Below are positions 25,701 through 33,300 of a stretch of DNA of 64,000 bases, piece after piece. The position numbers were made by a program, and so were the translations under genes. A model generated the notes under the pieces. The model was not told where the DNA came from. It saw only the letters and a list, made by a program, of their open reading frames with translations, and made no database searches. Positions within the stretch are counted from its first letter, which is position 1; every line of letters begins with the position of its first letter. Source of the DNA: Arion vulgaris (taxonomy: Eukaryota; Mollusca; Gastropoda; Stylommatophora; Arionidae); assembly GCA_020796225.1 (NCBI GenBank), contig CM036759.1:1607782-1671781 (forward strand), in the 5' to 3' direction.

Positions 25701-27898
25701 TAAACAAACATTGAATAGAATATAACAAGAAATGTAAACATTGAATAGAATATAACAAGAAATGTAAACATTGAATGGAATATAACAAGAAATGTAAACA
25801 AACATTGAATAGAATATAACAAGAAAAGTAAACATTGAATGGAATATAACAAGAAATGTAAACATTGAATGGAATATAACAAGAAATGTAAACATTGAAT
25901 GGAATATAACAAGAAATGTAAACATTGAATGGAATATAACAAGAAATGTAAACATTGAATGGAATATAACAAGAAAAGTAAACATTGAATAGAATATAAC
26001 AAGAAATGTAAACATTGAATAGAATATAACAAGAAATGTAAACATTGAATGGAATATAACAAGAAATGTAAACATTGAATGGAATATAACAAGAAATGTA
26101 AACATTGAATGGAATATAACAAGAAATGTAAACATTGAATGGAATATAACAAGAAAAGTAAACATTGAATAGAATATAACAAGAAATGTAAACATTGAAT
26201 AGAATATAACAAGAAATGTAAACATTGAATGGAATATAACAAGAAATGTAAACAAACATTGAATAGAATATAACAAGAAAAGTAAACATTGAATGGAATA
26301 TAACAAGAAATGTAAACAAACATTGAATAGAATATAACAAGAAATGTAAACATTGAATGGAATATAACAAGAAAAGTAAACATTGAATAGAATATAACAA
26401 GAAATGTAAACATTGAATGGAATATAACAAGAAATGTAAACATTGAATGGAATATAACAAGAAATGTAAACAAACATTGAATAGAATATAACAAGAAAAG
26501 TAAACATTGAATAGAATATAACAAGAAATGTAAACATTGAATAGAATATAACAAGAAATGTAAACATTGAATGGAATATAACAAGAAATGTAAACATTGA
26601 ATGGAATATAACAAGAAATGTAAACAAACATTGAATAGAATATAACAAGAAAAGTAAACATTGAATAGAATATAACAAGAAATGTAAACATTGAATAGAA
26701 TATAACAAGAAATGTAAACATTGAATAGAATATAACAAGAAATGTAAACAAACATTGAATAGAATATAACAAGAAAAGTAAACATTGAATAGAATATAAC
26801 AAGAAATGTAAACAAACATTGAATAGAATATAACAAGAAATGTAAACATTGAATAGAATATAACAAGAAATGTAAACATTGAATAGAATATAACAAGAAA
26901 TGTAAACATTGAATAGAATATAACAAGAAATGTAAACAAACAGTGAATAGAATATAACAAGAAATGTAAACATTGAATAGAATATAACAAGAAATGTAAA
27001 CATTGAATAGAATATAACAAGAAAAGTAAACATTGAATGGAATATAACAAGAAATGTAAACATTGAATGGAATATAACAAGAAATGTAAACAAACATTGA
27101 ATAGAATATAACAAGAAATGTAAACATTGAATGGAATATAACAAGAAATGTAAACATTGAATAGAATATAACAAGAAATGTAAACATTGAATAGAATATA
27201 ACAAGAAATGTAAACATTGAATGGAATATAACAAGAAATGTAAACATTGAATAGAATATAACAAGAAATGTAAACATTGAATGGAATATAACAAGAAAAT
27301 GTAAACATTGAATAGAATATAACAAGAAATGTAAACATTGAATAGAATATAGCAAGAAAAGAAAAGATTGATGAAGTCAAATAATAATAGAATATGAATA
27401 CAAACAAGCCAAGCTTGACATAGCTGAAGATGATAGCCATATGTAGCCTTGTGTTACTGCAGAGAGAAAAGTAAGAAGCAGGTGTAAGCCTTGTGTTACT
27501 GCAGAGAGAAAAGTGAGGAGCAGGTGTAAGCCTTGTGTTACTGCAGAGAGAAAAGTGAGGAGCAGGTGTAAGCCTTGTGTTACTGCAGAGAGAAAGTGAG
27601 GAGCAGGTGTAAGCCTTGTGTTCCTCCAGAGAGAAAAGTGAGGAGCAGGTGTAAGAATCAACATTGAAATCTGATAGTATCTGTGTAGACATGCACTGTT
27701 CACATATAGCAAGTAATTAGTTGTATGTGTCTATGTTTGTTTGTCTGTATGTTATTTGTATCAGTTGATGTTGATATATTAAGTGAATGTCTGTTCAAAT
27801 ATGACTGCAGGTACCTGACAGCAACTACAACATTCTTATCAGGAGCTGACTACATGCTGACTTGGAGGCAGAGGTTACAGGTCATCAAAAACAAGTAG
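13051..27898 (+). CDS. CRLS1: Cardiolipin synthase, complete, seven exons
   Basis: It joins CDP-diacylglycerol and phosphatidylglycerol to make cardiolipin in the inner mitochondrial membrane. Exons 13051-13731, 14652-14789, 17933-18062, 19454-19539, 20230-20298, 21352-21443 and 27811-27898 join in phase to 427 codons plus TAG; every intron is GT-AG. The CDP-alcohol phosphotransferase motif spans exons 2-3: D272, D275-G276, A279-R280, G290, D294, D298, all present. Later exons carry the conserved [24 protein letters not shown] and SKVNTLLQ blocks. The first exon is long (227 codons, Ser/Arg-rich, few acidic residues) and fits a mitochondrial leader plus a poorly conserved region, so the product is longer than human CRLS1 (301 aa). 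I took the first ATG of the open frame; a later Met is possible. Confidence 0.95.
13906..14138 (+). mobile_element. Dispersed repeat R250, copy 1
   Basis: Shares blocks AGTAAATAAAAA, GGCGCATAACTGGCACAA, TCTTAGGCTCAGATC and CACAAAGAGTGGTT with copies at 22.27, 22.74 and 32.4 kb; ends in GAAGAAG. Reads as a SINE or the 3' end of a LINE; I see no clear Pol III boxes. In CRLS1 intron 1. Confidence 0.85.
14203..14440 (+). mobile_element. tRNA-derived SINE
   Basis: Head folds as a degenerate tRNA: TCCGTGG at 14208 pairs with CTGCGGA; box A-like GGCCTAGGGGTTAGTGACTC and box B GAGTTCGAATC are present. Body has AAAGCAATGGCAAACTGCTG. The same body recurs inverted at 39.8-40.03 kb and partly at 54.36 kb. 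Confidence 0.82.
14500..14620. repeat. Minisatellite, about 43-bp unit, 2.5 copies
   Basis: ATCATTGTATG..TATGTTTGAAACTAGAT; ends about 30 bp before CRLS1 exon 2. Confidence 0.85.
14652..14789 (+). CDS. CRLS1: CRLS1 exon 2
   Basis: After TTTCCCAG and before GTATGT. Encodes [17 protein letters not shown] and the first transmembrane stretch, ending ITDV, the start of the catalytic motif. Confidence 0.95.
14790..15300. other. CRLS1 intron 2, left part; (AC)n near 15275
   Basis: No gene or element recognised apart from the dinucleotide tract. Confidence 0.6.
15315..16900. repeat. Minisatellite, 51-bp unit, about 31 copies
   Basis: Each unit contains GATCAGACTGAAAGAACTAG and CTGGAAGAAATAAATAAC, with a few recurring substitutions (GCTGG/GCAGG, GAACTAG/GTACTAG). 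51 is a multiple of three and both strands are open over 500 codons; plus strand gives a 17-residue repeat ([17 protein letters not shown]). In CRLS1 intron 2, so transcribed but spliced out. Confidence 0.97.
16901..17060 (+). mobile_element. LINE carboxyl-terminal fragment next to the 51-bp array
   Basis: Directly after the array the frame reads [14 protein letters not shown], then by frameshift [12 protein letters not shown], the pattern RRW.WIGHVLR...WNPQGKRK of LINE carboxyl ends. This suggests the array was seeded from LINE coding sequence. Confidence 0.6.
17061..17932. other. CRLS1 intron 2, right part; 110-bp direct repeat
   Basis: Two copies of a TATAAGTTATGTTTCAATGT segment at about 17605-17765, with (GT)n; nothing coding. 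Confidence 0.6.
17933..18062 (+). CDS. CRLS1: CRLS1 exon 3 (catalytic)
   Basis: Begins LDGYIARNF and contains [12 protein letters not shown], so it holds five of the motif residues. Ends in phase 1 at CCAG|GTTGGT. Confidence 0.95.
18063..18425. other. CRLS1 intron 3 start; possible unassigned element end
   Basis: Short GTTGGTGGG repeats at 18064-18120, then a GC-richer segment (18280-18410) ending in an A-rich tract that may be an element terminus. Confidence 0.4.
18428..18715. repeat. Minisatellite, 25-bp unit, about 11 copies
   Basis: CAGACATAGACACTCTGATA then GACAT; some units shortened to 18 bp. Confidence 0.95.
18779..19412. repeat. Minisatellite, 20-bp unit, about 31 copies
   Basis: Strict 20-bp period, AATGTTCTGTTGTCATATAC, with AAGG and TTGACA variants placed in a loose three-unit rhythm on the left. 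42 bp upstream of CRLS1 exon 4. Confidence 0.98.
19454..19539 (+). CDS. CRLS1: CRLS1 exon 4
   Basis: Between TTTCCAG and GTAAGT. Encodes [19 protein letters not shown] and YIRY, as in animal homologues. Confidence 0.95.
19590..19765. repeat. Minisatellite, about 31-bp unit, six copies
   Basis: CATTATTTACTGGAGTGTCC; two isolated units recur at 20085-20150 after an inserted LINE fragment, so the LINE split the array. Confidence 0.93.
19771..20084 (-). mobile_element. LINE carboxyl-terminal fragment inserted in a minisatellite
   Basis: Minus strand: [12 protein letters not shown], then [17 protein letters not shown] and the AQDRRAW...C.TRHDG ending, the typical end of a LINE ORF2. Flanked on both sides by units of the same 31-bp array. 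In CRLS1 intron 4. Confidence 0.9.
20230..20298 (+). CDS. CRLS1: CRLS1 exon 5
   Basis: 69 nt, phase 0 at both ends; encodes [20 protein letters not shown] then ISK. Confidence 0.95.
20310..20462. repeat. Minisatellite, about 25-bp unit, six copies
   Basis: GATATAATACATGATACACT; starts about 10 bp after CRLS1 exon 5. Confidence 0.94.
20480..21290 (-). mobile_element. RNase H-bearing LINE 3' fragment
   Basis: Minus strand: [28 protein letters not shown] (catalytic Glu), [12 protein letters not shown] (catalytic Asp) and IYCPGHAGV. The first YTDGS segment is missing. Contains a 47-bp tandem repeat (20735-20880, three copies) and a 63-bp internal duplication (about 21090-21235). In CRLS1 intron 5. 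Confidence 0.85.
21352..21443 (+). CDS. CRLS1: CRLS1 exon 6
   Basis: After GATCAG; encodes [19 protein letters not shown] and onward, splitting a Met codon as AT|G at the donor GATGTAAGT. The donor lies inside the first unit of a 65-bp tandem array. Confidence 0.94.
21429..22020. repeat. Minisatellite, 65-66-bp unit, nine copies, including the CRLS1 exon 6 donor
   Basis: Unit runs TTACTTCAGACACTGATGTA, AGTTGTTGTTTGTCAAACTT, then CTCATTAACTAATTGTTGCA. The first copy is exon 6 sequence plus its GT site; later copies keep GTAAGT (four) or GTAAAT. Confidence 0.97.
22135..22205. repeat. (CT)n/CTTT microsatellite
   Basis: Pyrimidine run with TCTCTCTCTTTCTTTC pattern in CRLS1 intron 6. Confidence 0.95.
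22270..22520 (+). mobile_element. Dispersed repeat R250, copy 2
   Basis: Same blocks as at 13.9 kb, with GGGAGCAAAGAATAGTAACA at its start and an AAGAAGAAG end. Confidence 0.85.
22521..22734. other. Spacer between two R250 copies
   Basis: No feature recognised. Confidence 0.5.
22735..22995 (+). mobile_element. Dispersed repeat R250, copy 3
   Basis: Best preserved copy, from GTTGCCGGGACTCTCAAGGG to GAAGAAGAAGAAGG. Confidence 0.87.
23035..23640. repeat. Minisatellite, exact 60-bp unit, ten copies
   Basis: TCATGACTAAGTGAAAAGTG then GATGAGAATGATTGGAAG; four variable sites only. Open on the minus strand. Confidence 0.98.
23740..23968 (-). mobile_element. tRNA-derived SINE, second family
   Basis: On the minus strand GGGGATCTCTGTGACTAAGT then AGTTATG resembles a tRNA head with box A, and AGGTTCAAATCCG is a good box B. 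Its 5' end abuts the 3.4-kb array. Confidence 0.75.
23969..27355. repeat. 3.4-kb minisatellite, 30/34-bp unit, about 110 copies
   Basis: Unit TAACAAGAAATGTAAACATT then GAATAGAATA; a 34-bp form has an extra AACA (GTAAACAAACATTG). Other variants: AAAGTAA for AATGTAA and GAATGG for GAATAG. The unit has no stop in the three minus frames, so 800-1100 codon open frames arise that change frame at each 34-bp unit; not a gene. In CRLS1 intron 6. Confidence 0.98.
27440..27656. repeat. Minisatellite, 42-bp unit, five copies
   Basis: GTAAGCCTTGTGTTACTGCA then GAGAGAAAAGTGAGGAGCAG. Confidence 0.94.
27811..27898 (+). CDS. CRLS1: CRLS1 exon 7 (last)
   Basis: After GACTGCAG; supplies the G of the split Met codon, then [18 protein letters not shown] and a basic end, TAG at 27896-27898. 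Confidence 0.94.
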
Positions 27899-27934
27899 TT
27901 ACCCTTTAACCTCTCTACAACCTCCCTCCCTCAT

Positions 27935-28115
27935 CCCATGTCCACTAAATGCATGTCATGGAAGGAGGGGCATAACTAGATTGAGGACTACATCATCCCA
28001 TGTCTACTAAATGTATGTCATGGAAGGAGGGGCATAACTAGATTGAAGACTACATCATCCCATGTCTACTAAATGCATGTCATGGAAGGAGGGACATAAC
28101 TAGATTGAGTACATC
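27935..28115. repeat. Minisatellite, about 61-bp unit, three copies, in the CRLS1 3' region
   Basis: Starts about 40 bp after the stop; CATCCCATGTCTACTAAATG and GGAAGGAGGGGCATAACTAG. Likely within the 3' untranslated region. Confidence 0.93.
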
Positions 28116-28275
28116 ATCATGTGTCATTCTAACGTGTCTTGATCACAAGATTTTGCTATAATGTCATCTATGCCGCCCCCTTTCCCCATTCCACCACCAC
28201 ACATTGATGTTCTGTTTGTCAAGAGAGGCTAGTGTCAGATTGCAAGAAGAGTAGTCCAATATTTCATGTTGTTGT

Positions 28276-28505
28276 TTCAGTGTTTATATCAACTGATGTC
28301 ATCACAGTATTCTTTGCATCAACAATGTTTATATCAACTGATGTTGTCACAGTATTCTTTGCATCAACAATGTTTATATCAACTGATGTTGTCACAGTAT
28401 TCTTTGCATCAACAATGCTTATATCAACTGATGTTGTCACAGTATTCTTTGCATCAACAATGCTTATATCAACTGATGTCATAGTATTCTTTGCATTAAC
28501 AATCT
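28276..28505. repeat. Minisatellite, 45-bp unit, five copies
   Basis: GTTTATATCAACTGATGTTG then TCACAGTATTCTTTGCATCA. Open in both strands because 45 is a multiple of three. Confidence 0.95.
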
Positions 28506-28566
28506 TCCCCAAGCAGTTGGCAAAATCTGTGCATGACAATGCTTTTGGCTAAGATCAAAGTATAGA

Positions 28567-28637
28567 ACATATTACCAAAGGATAAGAGACCTCATAGAGC
28601 TCACTTACACATTACCAAAAGATAAGAGACCTCATAC
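28567..28637. repeat. 38-bp repeat units, left of LINE
   Basis: ATTACCAAAAGATAAGAGAC units; the same units resume at 31110 right of the LINE. Confidence 0.9.
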
Positions 28638-31110
28638 GAGGAGGTCGTGGGGAAACACGGACTAGGGATAATGAACGAAAATGGAGAACTATTCACTAAT
28701 TTCTGTGCAGCGAATCAATACGTCATAGGTGGAAGTGTCTTTCCACATAAAAGAATACATAAAGCAACCTGGGTATCACCAGACCACAGAACAGAAAATC
28801 AAATTGATCACATATGCATAAACAAGAAATTCAGGTCATCTCTACAAGATGTAAGGGTTTTAAGGGGGCAGATGTAGATTCGGATCACCATTTGCTGATA
28901 AGTAAAATTAAACTGAAGCTTAAGCGATACATAACATCCCATGAACATAGACACCAATATAATGTAAGGATACCTCAGAAGTCAAGAAACAAAGGAACAG
29001 TTCACGGTCACAGTCTTTAATAAGTATGAGGTTTTGCGGCAATTAGAAGATGAGGTGAGTGAGGAAGAATGCTGGCAGCAAGCCAAAAATATTTGGAATG
29101 AAACATGCACAGAGGTATTAGGAAAGAAGGAGCGGAATCATAAGGCATGGATAACTCCAGAAACTCTCAAGGAAATAGAAGAAAGGAAAAAGAGGAAAGC
29201 AGATTTAAATAATAGCAAAACTAGAACTGCCAAAGCCATAACCCAGGAAAAATACACAGAAGTTAGCAAGAAAGTGAAGAAACAAATAAGGTTAGATAAA
29301 AGACAATACGTAGAAGATCTAGCAAGAGAAGCAGAGGTAGCTGCAGGAAAAGGAAACCTTAGGGATCTTTACAACATCACTAGAAAGCTAGCAGGAAAAT
29401 ACAGTCAATCAAATGTGTTGATCAAAAATAGTAGTGGGGAAACTATCACTAATGTTAAGAGACCAAATGGAAAGATGGATGGAATACTTCAAGGAACTCC
29501 TGAACAGACCAGCACCTACAAACCCCCAGATATCCAACCGACAGAAATTGACTTGGACGTCAACTGTGAGAAACCATCCAAGGAGGAGATTAGTAAAGCC
29601 ATTAAACTTTTAAAAGATGGGAAAGCGGCCGGTCCAGATGGTATTCCAGCGGAGGCGGTTAAAGCCAACATAAACACATCCACAGAAATACTGTATAAAT
29701 TATTTAACAGAATCTGGGAGACCGAAGAAATACCAGCAAACTCGAGAGAAGGATACCTGGTGAAGCTACCAAAGAAAGGGGACCTTCAGAAGTGTGAAAA
29801 CTATAGGGGAATAATGGTGTTGTCAGTACCTGGGAAAATACTAAGCAGAGTCATCCTGGAGAGACTGAGAGATGCCATCGATACAAAGCTAAGAGATGAA
29901 CAGGCAGGCTTCCAACCAAATAGATCCTGTGCTGACCAGATAGCCACATTACGTATAATAATAGAGAAAAGTATTGAATGGAAATCCCCACTTTATATCG
30001 GAATTGTGGATTATGAGAAGGCTTTTGACAGTATTGATAGGGAAACACTTTGGAAATTAATGAGACATTATGGAATCCCACAGAAAATTATTAACCTAAT
30101 AAAAGCTACATATACAGATATGAAATGTAGAGTTCTTCATGAAGGTAAACTAATATACACTTTTGGAATAGAAACAAGAGTGCGTCAGGGATGTCTTCTA
30201 TCACCTTTGTTGTTCTTACTGACAATAGACTGGATTATGAAGACCACAATAACTAACACCAGAAATGGAATCCAATGGACTCTGACAGAGCGACTAGATG
30301 ATCTGGACTTCGCTGATGATATATCCCTTCTGTCACATACACGAAATCAGATGCAGGATAAGCTAAACACATTGAATCTAAGGTCCCAGCAACTAGGGCT
30401 GAACATTCATAAGGGAAAGACAAAGATATTGAGAATTAACCAAGCAAACGACAACTCGATCTCCTTGGGGGAAATCCCACTTCAAGAGGTAGAATCATAC
30501 ACATATTTGGGCAGCAACGTAGACAAAGAGGGTGGAACAGATAGAGATGTTAAAATAAGAATACAGAAGGCAAGAGGAGCTTTCATTGCACTGGGAAACA
30601 TTTGGAAGTCTAAAGAAATCAAATCTAGAACAAAAACTCGGATATTTAACTCTAATGTTAAAGCAGTTCTACTGTATAGGTCAGAAACATGGAGAACAAC
30701 TAAAACAATAGCGCATAAATTGCAAACATTCATCAACTGGTGTCTGCGCAGAATAGAGGGAATAAGATGGTATAATAGGGTCACCAATGAGGAACTTATG
30801 GAGAGAACAAGACAGCTTCCAGTGAACAAACGGGTTAAAAAAAGAAGCTGGCACTGGATAGGACACACTTTGCGAAAACCGGAGGGTAATATAACAAGAA
30901 GGGTCCTTGCCTCGAACCCGCAGGGACAGCGAAAGAAGAGGAGGCCGAGAAATACATGGAGACGAGATTTGGAGCCAGAGATCAACAATATAAAGAAGAA
31001 CTGGAGGGAGCTGCAGGAGATAGTTAGAGATAGGAAGACTTGGCATGAGTTGGTTGAGTGCCTATGCCCCAATCCGGGGTAAAAAGGCAAAGAGAAAGAG
31101 AGAGAGAGAG
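28638..31110 (+). mobile_element. Long LINE, 5'-truncated, endonuclease end plus full reverse transcriptase
   Basis: Begins inside the AP endonuclease (GKHGLGIMNENGELFTNFC, NQIDHICINKKFR, then DVDSDHHLLISK in another frame at 28878) and continues into an intact 682-codon frame. Ends in a GA-rich tail. It lies within a 38-bp array, units of which flank it on both sides. Confidence 0.93.
29034..31082 (+). CDS. LINE ORF2, reverse transcriptase, intact frame
   Basis: 682 codons from the first Met in frame; the natural start lies upstream in the truncated endonuclease. Landmarks: KAAGPDGIPAEAVKA (about residue 200), KLPKKGDLQKCENYRGI, DEQAGFQPNRSCADQI, IVDYEKAFDSIDRETLW (first catalytic Asp), VRQGCLLSPLLF, LDFADDISLLSH (catalytic Asp pair intact), then YLGSNVDKEGGT, AVLLYRSETW, WIGHTLRKPEGN and NPQGQRKKRRPRNTWRRD. 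The catalytic residues are all present, so this copy is young, but the damaged endonuclease makes independent movement unlikely. Confidence 0.93.
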   Translation: MRQLEDEVSEEECWQQAKNIWNETCTEVLGKKERNHKAWITPETLKEIEERKKRKADLNNSKTRTAKAITQEKYTEVSKKVKKQIRLDKRQYVEDLAREAEVAAGKGNLRDLYNITRKLAGKYSQSNVLIKNSSGETITNVKRPNGKMDGILQGTPEQTSTYKPPDIQPTEIDLDVNCEKPSKEEISKAIKLLKDGKAAGPDGIPAEAVKANINTSTEILYKLFNRIWETEEIPANSREGYLVKLPKKGDLQKCENYRGIMVLSVPGKILSRVILERLRDAIDTKLRDEQAGFQPNRSCADQIATLRIIIEKSIEWKSPLYIGIVDYEKAFDSIDRETLWKLMRHYGIPQKIINLIKATYTDMKCRVLHEGKLIYTFGIETRVRQGCLLSPLLFLLTIDWIMKTTITNTRNGIQWTLTERLDDLDFADDISLLSHTRNQMQDKLNTLNLRSQQLGLNIHKGKTKILRINQANDNSISLGEIPLQEVESYTYLGSNVDKEGGTDRDVKIRIQKARGAFIALGNIWKSKEIKSRTKTRIFNSNVKAVLLYRSETWRTTKTIAHKLQTFINWCLRRIEGIRWYNRVTNEELMERTRQLPVNKRVKKRSWHWIGHTLRKPEGNITRRVLASNPQGQRKKRRPRNTWRRDLEPEINNIKKNWRELQEIVRDRKTWHELVECLCPNPG

Positions 31111-31180
31111 CACACTTACACATTACCAAAAGATAAGAGACCTCATAGAGCACACTTACACATTACCAAAGGATAAGTGA
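31111..31180. repeat. 38-bp repeat units, right of LINE
   Basis: Two units of ACACATTACCAAAAGATAAG. Confidence 0.9.
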
Positions 31181-31395
31181 TCATAGAGCCAATAGACAAG
31201 TCAATTAAATAAATTCCGAGCAGCTCTCATTGGAAAGAATGGTGGCTCTCTGAGTTGTTCCACGTTACAAATGTACCTATGTCCTGCCACTGCGGCGCTA
31301 CTAGGCAAGGGCCTGCTAAAAAAAGCTAAAGCTACCTGCGGTTCACTTTTTAAACACAATCCTCATTCTGCCTCGTGCTCAAGTGTCCAGCCCTG
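31181..31395 (-). mobile_element. Probable LINE 3' end remnant
   Basis: 31330-31390 shares the AAACACAATCCTCATTCTGC pattern with the 3' side of the RNase H LINE at 20.56-20.6 kb; CACTGCGGCGCTACTAGGCA precedes it. Confidence 0.4.
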
Positions 31396-31530
31396 CTGTT
31401 ATATTATGTGATTGCAAACTGTTTAGTCCTGTCCCAGCCCTGCTGTTATATTATGTGATTCCAAACTGTTTAGTCCTGTCCCAGCCCTGCTGTTATATTA
31501 TGTGATTCCAAACTGTTTAGTCCTCCAAGT
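31390..31530. repeat. Minisatellite, 47-bp unit, three copies
   Basis: CCAGCCCTGCTGTTATATTA. Confidence 0.93.
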
Positions 31531-31677
31531 CCCAGCACTTTAGAAAAAATCCCTACCGAATTCCCAGGACAAGGGAAAATAACTCAGCAACAATGAGAAG
31601 TATTTGTAAAATCTCTGAGTCCCAGAGTGATTATTTCTGCATGTCTCTCCCAGCCGATGGGAAAAGCTGAAAACAAA

Positions 31678-31830
31678 CCGTTAGAAGTGGCATGTTACGA
31701 GTCGTTAGAAGTGACATGGTACGAGTTGTTAGAAGTGACATGGTACGAGTCGTTAGAAGTGACATGGTACGAGTCGTTAGAAGTGACATGGTACGAGTCG
31801 TTAGAAGTGACATGGTACGAGTCGTTAGGA
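31678..31830. repeat. Minisatellite, 24-bp unit, six copies
   Basis: CGTTAGAAGTGACATGGTAC then GAGT; open on both strands. Confidence 0.95.
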
Positions 31831-32395
31831 GGCATGTCCCCTCGAGACAATAGGCAGACCCAATTTGTCAAGAGTCATCGAAAAAATGCAACATGTCGGG
31901 ACGACACCAGGAAAGATTGCAATAAACTCTGTATCAGAGGCCAAGCACGGATACATTTATTGGGTACGGTTGGCTGAGCGCAAATCAGAAAGTTGCGTTC
32001 TAGTGCCTACTGAAACTGCCCTCCCTGGGAGAACCGGGCAAGGTACTGTTGCATTAATAACTAACATCCCTGGAAGAACTGGGGTAGATGATGTTGGCAA
32101 GTGCAAAGTTGCGTTGCTAGCGCCGAATGAAACGACCTCTAAAATATCTGTGCGCAGCCCCAGTGTTTCCCGGGACAGGGAAAATGCAGAGTAGACATTG
32201 CAAATTGTCAAGTGCCGACACGACCACGAAACGGCTGGGAATACTCCTATTCAGGAATAAACTCACCGTTGATAAAAAAAAGTAATGCAGAGGGGTTTAC
32301 CGGTACAAACCCAAACATTGGCGAAGAGCGATAATTTTCGGCGCCGATCATCCTACTCTAGTAAGATGACGTCCAAGTGGCAAACCCATCCATCC
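31831..32395. other. Unique sequence of higher GC, unrecognised
   Basis: Several short open frames on both strands (up to 116 codons including the array), none recognised. Confidence 0.4.
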
Positions 32396-32575
32396 CACAG
32401 TTTAGGAAATGCAACCTTAGTAAATAAAAAGCTGACAAGAAATCGGGTGTGCTGGCCTAGTCACCATAGTCGCATAACTTGGCACAACGCACAATTGCTC
32501 TTAGGCTCAGATCACATACAAACCACAAAGAGTGGTTTAATAAGTGGTTGATATGGAGCAAGAAGAATCAATATT
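32396..32575 (+). mobile_element. Dispersed repeat R250, copy 4, 5'-truncated
   Basis: Starts at AACCTTAGTAAATAAAAAGC; ends ATGGAGCAAGAAGAA. Confidence 0.85.
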
Positions 32576-32761
32576 TGTGATTTAAAGTCCAATTTACAGT
32601 TAAATAGATGAGGTACTAGTTTGTAAACATGTATGTTGTCAATCCCATGCAAGTTGGATATAACAATGCCATGCAAGTTGGATGTACAAAATTATACGTG
32701 AAGAAATAAAAAGTGAATAACAATATTGAAAGTATGTTTGATTTTACATGTGGGGCAGCTA

Positions 32762-32940
32762 TCACTTGTTTCCACACACCTTCGTGATGCAGTCCTCATC
32801 GTCATTTAGAAACACTAACTGCAGGTCTGCTCTCTGCCAAACAGTTGAGTTGGTTGATGGTTGGCTTGAATGGAGTTTCTCTAGTTTCTGAGTGTTGTCT
32901 TGGACTTTAAAGCCTGCTTGTTTGTCCGGGCATGAGGGTC
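32762..32940 (-). CDS. Candidate last exon of an unknown minus-strand gene
   Basis: An open stretch of 58 codons to TGA, preceded on the minus strand by a pyrimidine-rich tract and ATAAG. The product is polar, ends FLNDDEDCITKVCGNK and does not look like repeat translation. I do not recognise it. It lies outside all arrays and transposon fragments. It could be chance; confidence is low. Confidence 0.3.
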
Positions 32941-33300
32941 CTTATACAATCAAGACAGAAGTTCAGAGGCCTAACCTTATACATTTCCAAATTGTTCACG
33001 TGAAACAAATTTGGAATTAACATTGAGGTACAAATATTTGCTGATACTTTCAAATCTATTTCTTGACACTATATTTGACAAAGCAGGCACATTCAACAGT
33101 TTATCGGTAAACCAAAACATTCTGTAGTAAGGTAACTGCAGAGTTCGACATATAGTTTACATAAAGAAAGATATTGATGTCATCAGAAAAGAAACAGGTG
33201 TCCATGGAGGATCTTCTTCTTCCTCGATCGTTCTAGGCTAGTTTTTATCGTTCTATTGTGATATATAAACAGCCAAACATCAGAATGTAATGTACGTGCA
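32941..33300. other. AT-rich sequence, nothing recognised
   Basis: No repeat, element or open frame of note. Confidence 0.5.

Noticed and set aside
23950..27692. Minus-strand open frames of 811, 1114 and 1133 codons
   Set aside because: They are read-through of a stop-free 30/34-bp satellite in all three frames; no start context, composition or homology supports a protein.
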